Assembly: GCA_001872985.1 (NCBI GenBank)
Contig: MNYA01000071.1
Span: forward strand, 1 to 5,670
DNA: 5,670 nucleotides
DNA from: a bacterium CG2_30_54_10
GTDB lineage: Bacteria; Muiribacteriota; Ozemobacteria; Ozemobacterales; Ozemobacteraceae
Direction: 5' to 3'
Positions 5,586-5,670 of this stretch are shown here, piece by piece; the first letter of the stretch is position 1; the number at the start of each line of letters is the position of its first letter. Under the pieces are notes generated by a model. That model made no database searches. It was given only the letters and a program-made list of their open reading frames with translations, and had not been told where the DNA came from. A program made the position numbers and the translations under genes.

Positions 5586-5634
5586 GGGCCGTTAAACAAT
5601 AACTATGACAATGGTTGTTGTTTTTACGGCCCCT
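5584..5634. repeat. Long imperfect inverted repeat (hairpin)
   Basis: AGGGGCCGT (5584-5592) pairs exactly with ACGGCCCCT (5626-5634). The arms continue inward as TAAACAATAAC (5593-5603) against GTTGTTGTTTT (5614-5624), with a G-U pair and few mismatches, leaving a loop of about 10 bases. The total stem approaches 20 pairs. There is no T-run after it on either strand, so a classical intrinsic terminator is not supported. It is the only strong structure downstream of the operon and could still be its 3' end, or the end or remnant of a small mobile repeat. Confidence 0.6.
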
Positions 5635-5670
5635 TATGGCCGGTCGATGAACCAGAATGTAACAGTTATT

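Noticed and set aside
5426..5602. ORF with Leu-Val-Ala repeats
   Set aside because: No ATG or GTG start or ribosome binding site in frame; the peptide follows from the 9-base DNA repeat.
5584..5634. Integron attC site or intrinsic terminator
   Set aside because: GTTAAAC at 5591-5597 fits the GTTRRRY core, but no matching RYYYAAC partner is placed to form an attC. No T-run follows the hairpin, so a terminator call is not supported.
5647..5670. Possible start of a gene running off the right edge (ATG 5647)
   Set aside because: Only eight codons are visible and there is no Shine-Dalgarno sequence upstream.

Overview
The window appears to come from an uncultured Gram-negative-type bacterium with moderately high GC. 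The dispersed palindromes between the genes and the class III cyclase fit several deltaproteobacterial, Nitrospirota or candidate-phylum lineages, but the sequence does not fix the taxon. All supported genes are on the + strand.

Bases 1-654 hold the 3' end of an adenylate/guanylate cyclase gene whose upstream sensor part lies outside the window. Its catalytic domain looks complete, but one of the two metal-binding aspartates is replaced by glycine. Bases 655-1509 contain no intact gene of recognisable function. They hold a REP-like palindrome, a short ORF with a good ribosome binding site, the broken tail of a GIY-YIG nuclease gene, and a second dispersed-repeat half-site directly after that tail. 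Bases 1510-1902 encode a 130-residue protein of unknown function. Bases 1903-2196 are GC-rich and contain short inverted and direct repeats.

The centre of interest is the two-gene operon at 2197-5390. The first gene encodes a 607-residue membrane protein: signal peptide, large exported domain, one transmembrane helix, a cytoplasmic winged-helix-like region, and a C-terminal tail ending in six tandem Cys-His-Ser-Ala units plus related units (10 Cys in 39 residues). The second gene overlaps it by an ATGA junction. It encodes a radical SAM/SPASM enzyme with an N-terminal PqqD-like RiPP recognition domain. The most economical reading is that the enzyme modifies the Cys/His tail on the cytoplasmic side of the membrane, giving a RiPP-like modification of a full-size membrane protein instead of a small free peptide. 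The chemistry and purpose of the modification cannot be read from the sequence.

Bases 5391-5670 carry no convincing gene. They contain a 9-base tandem repeat immediately followed by a long imperfect hairpin.
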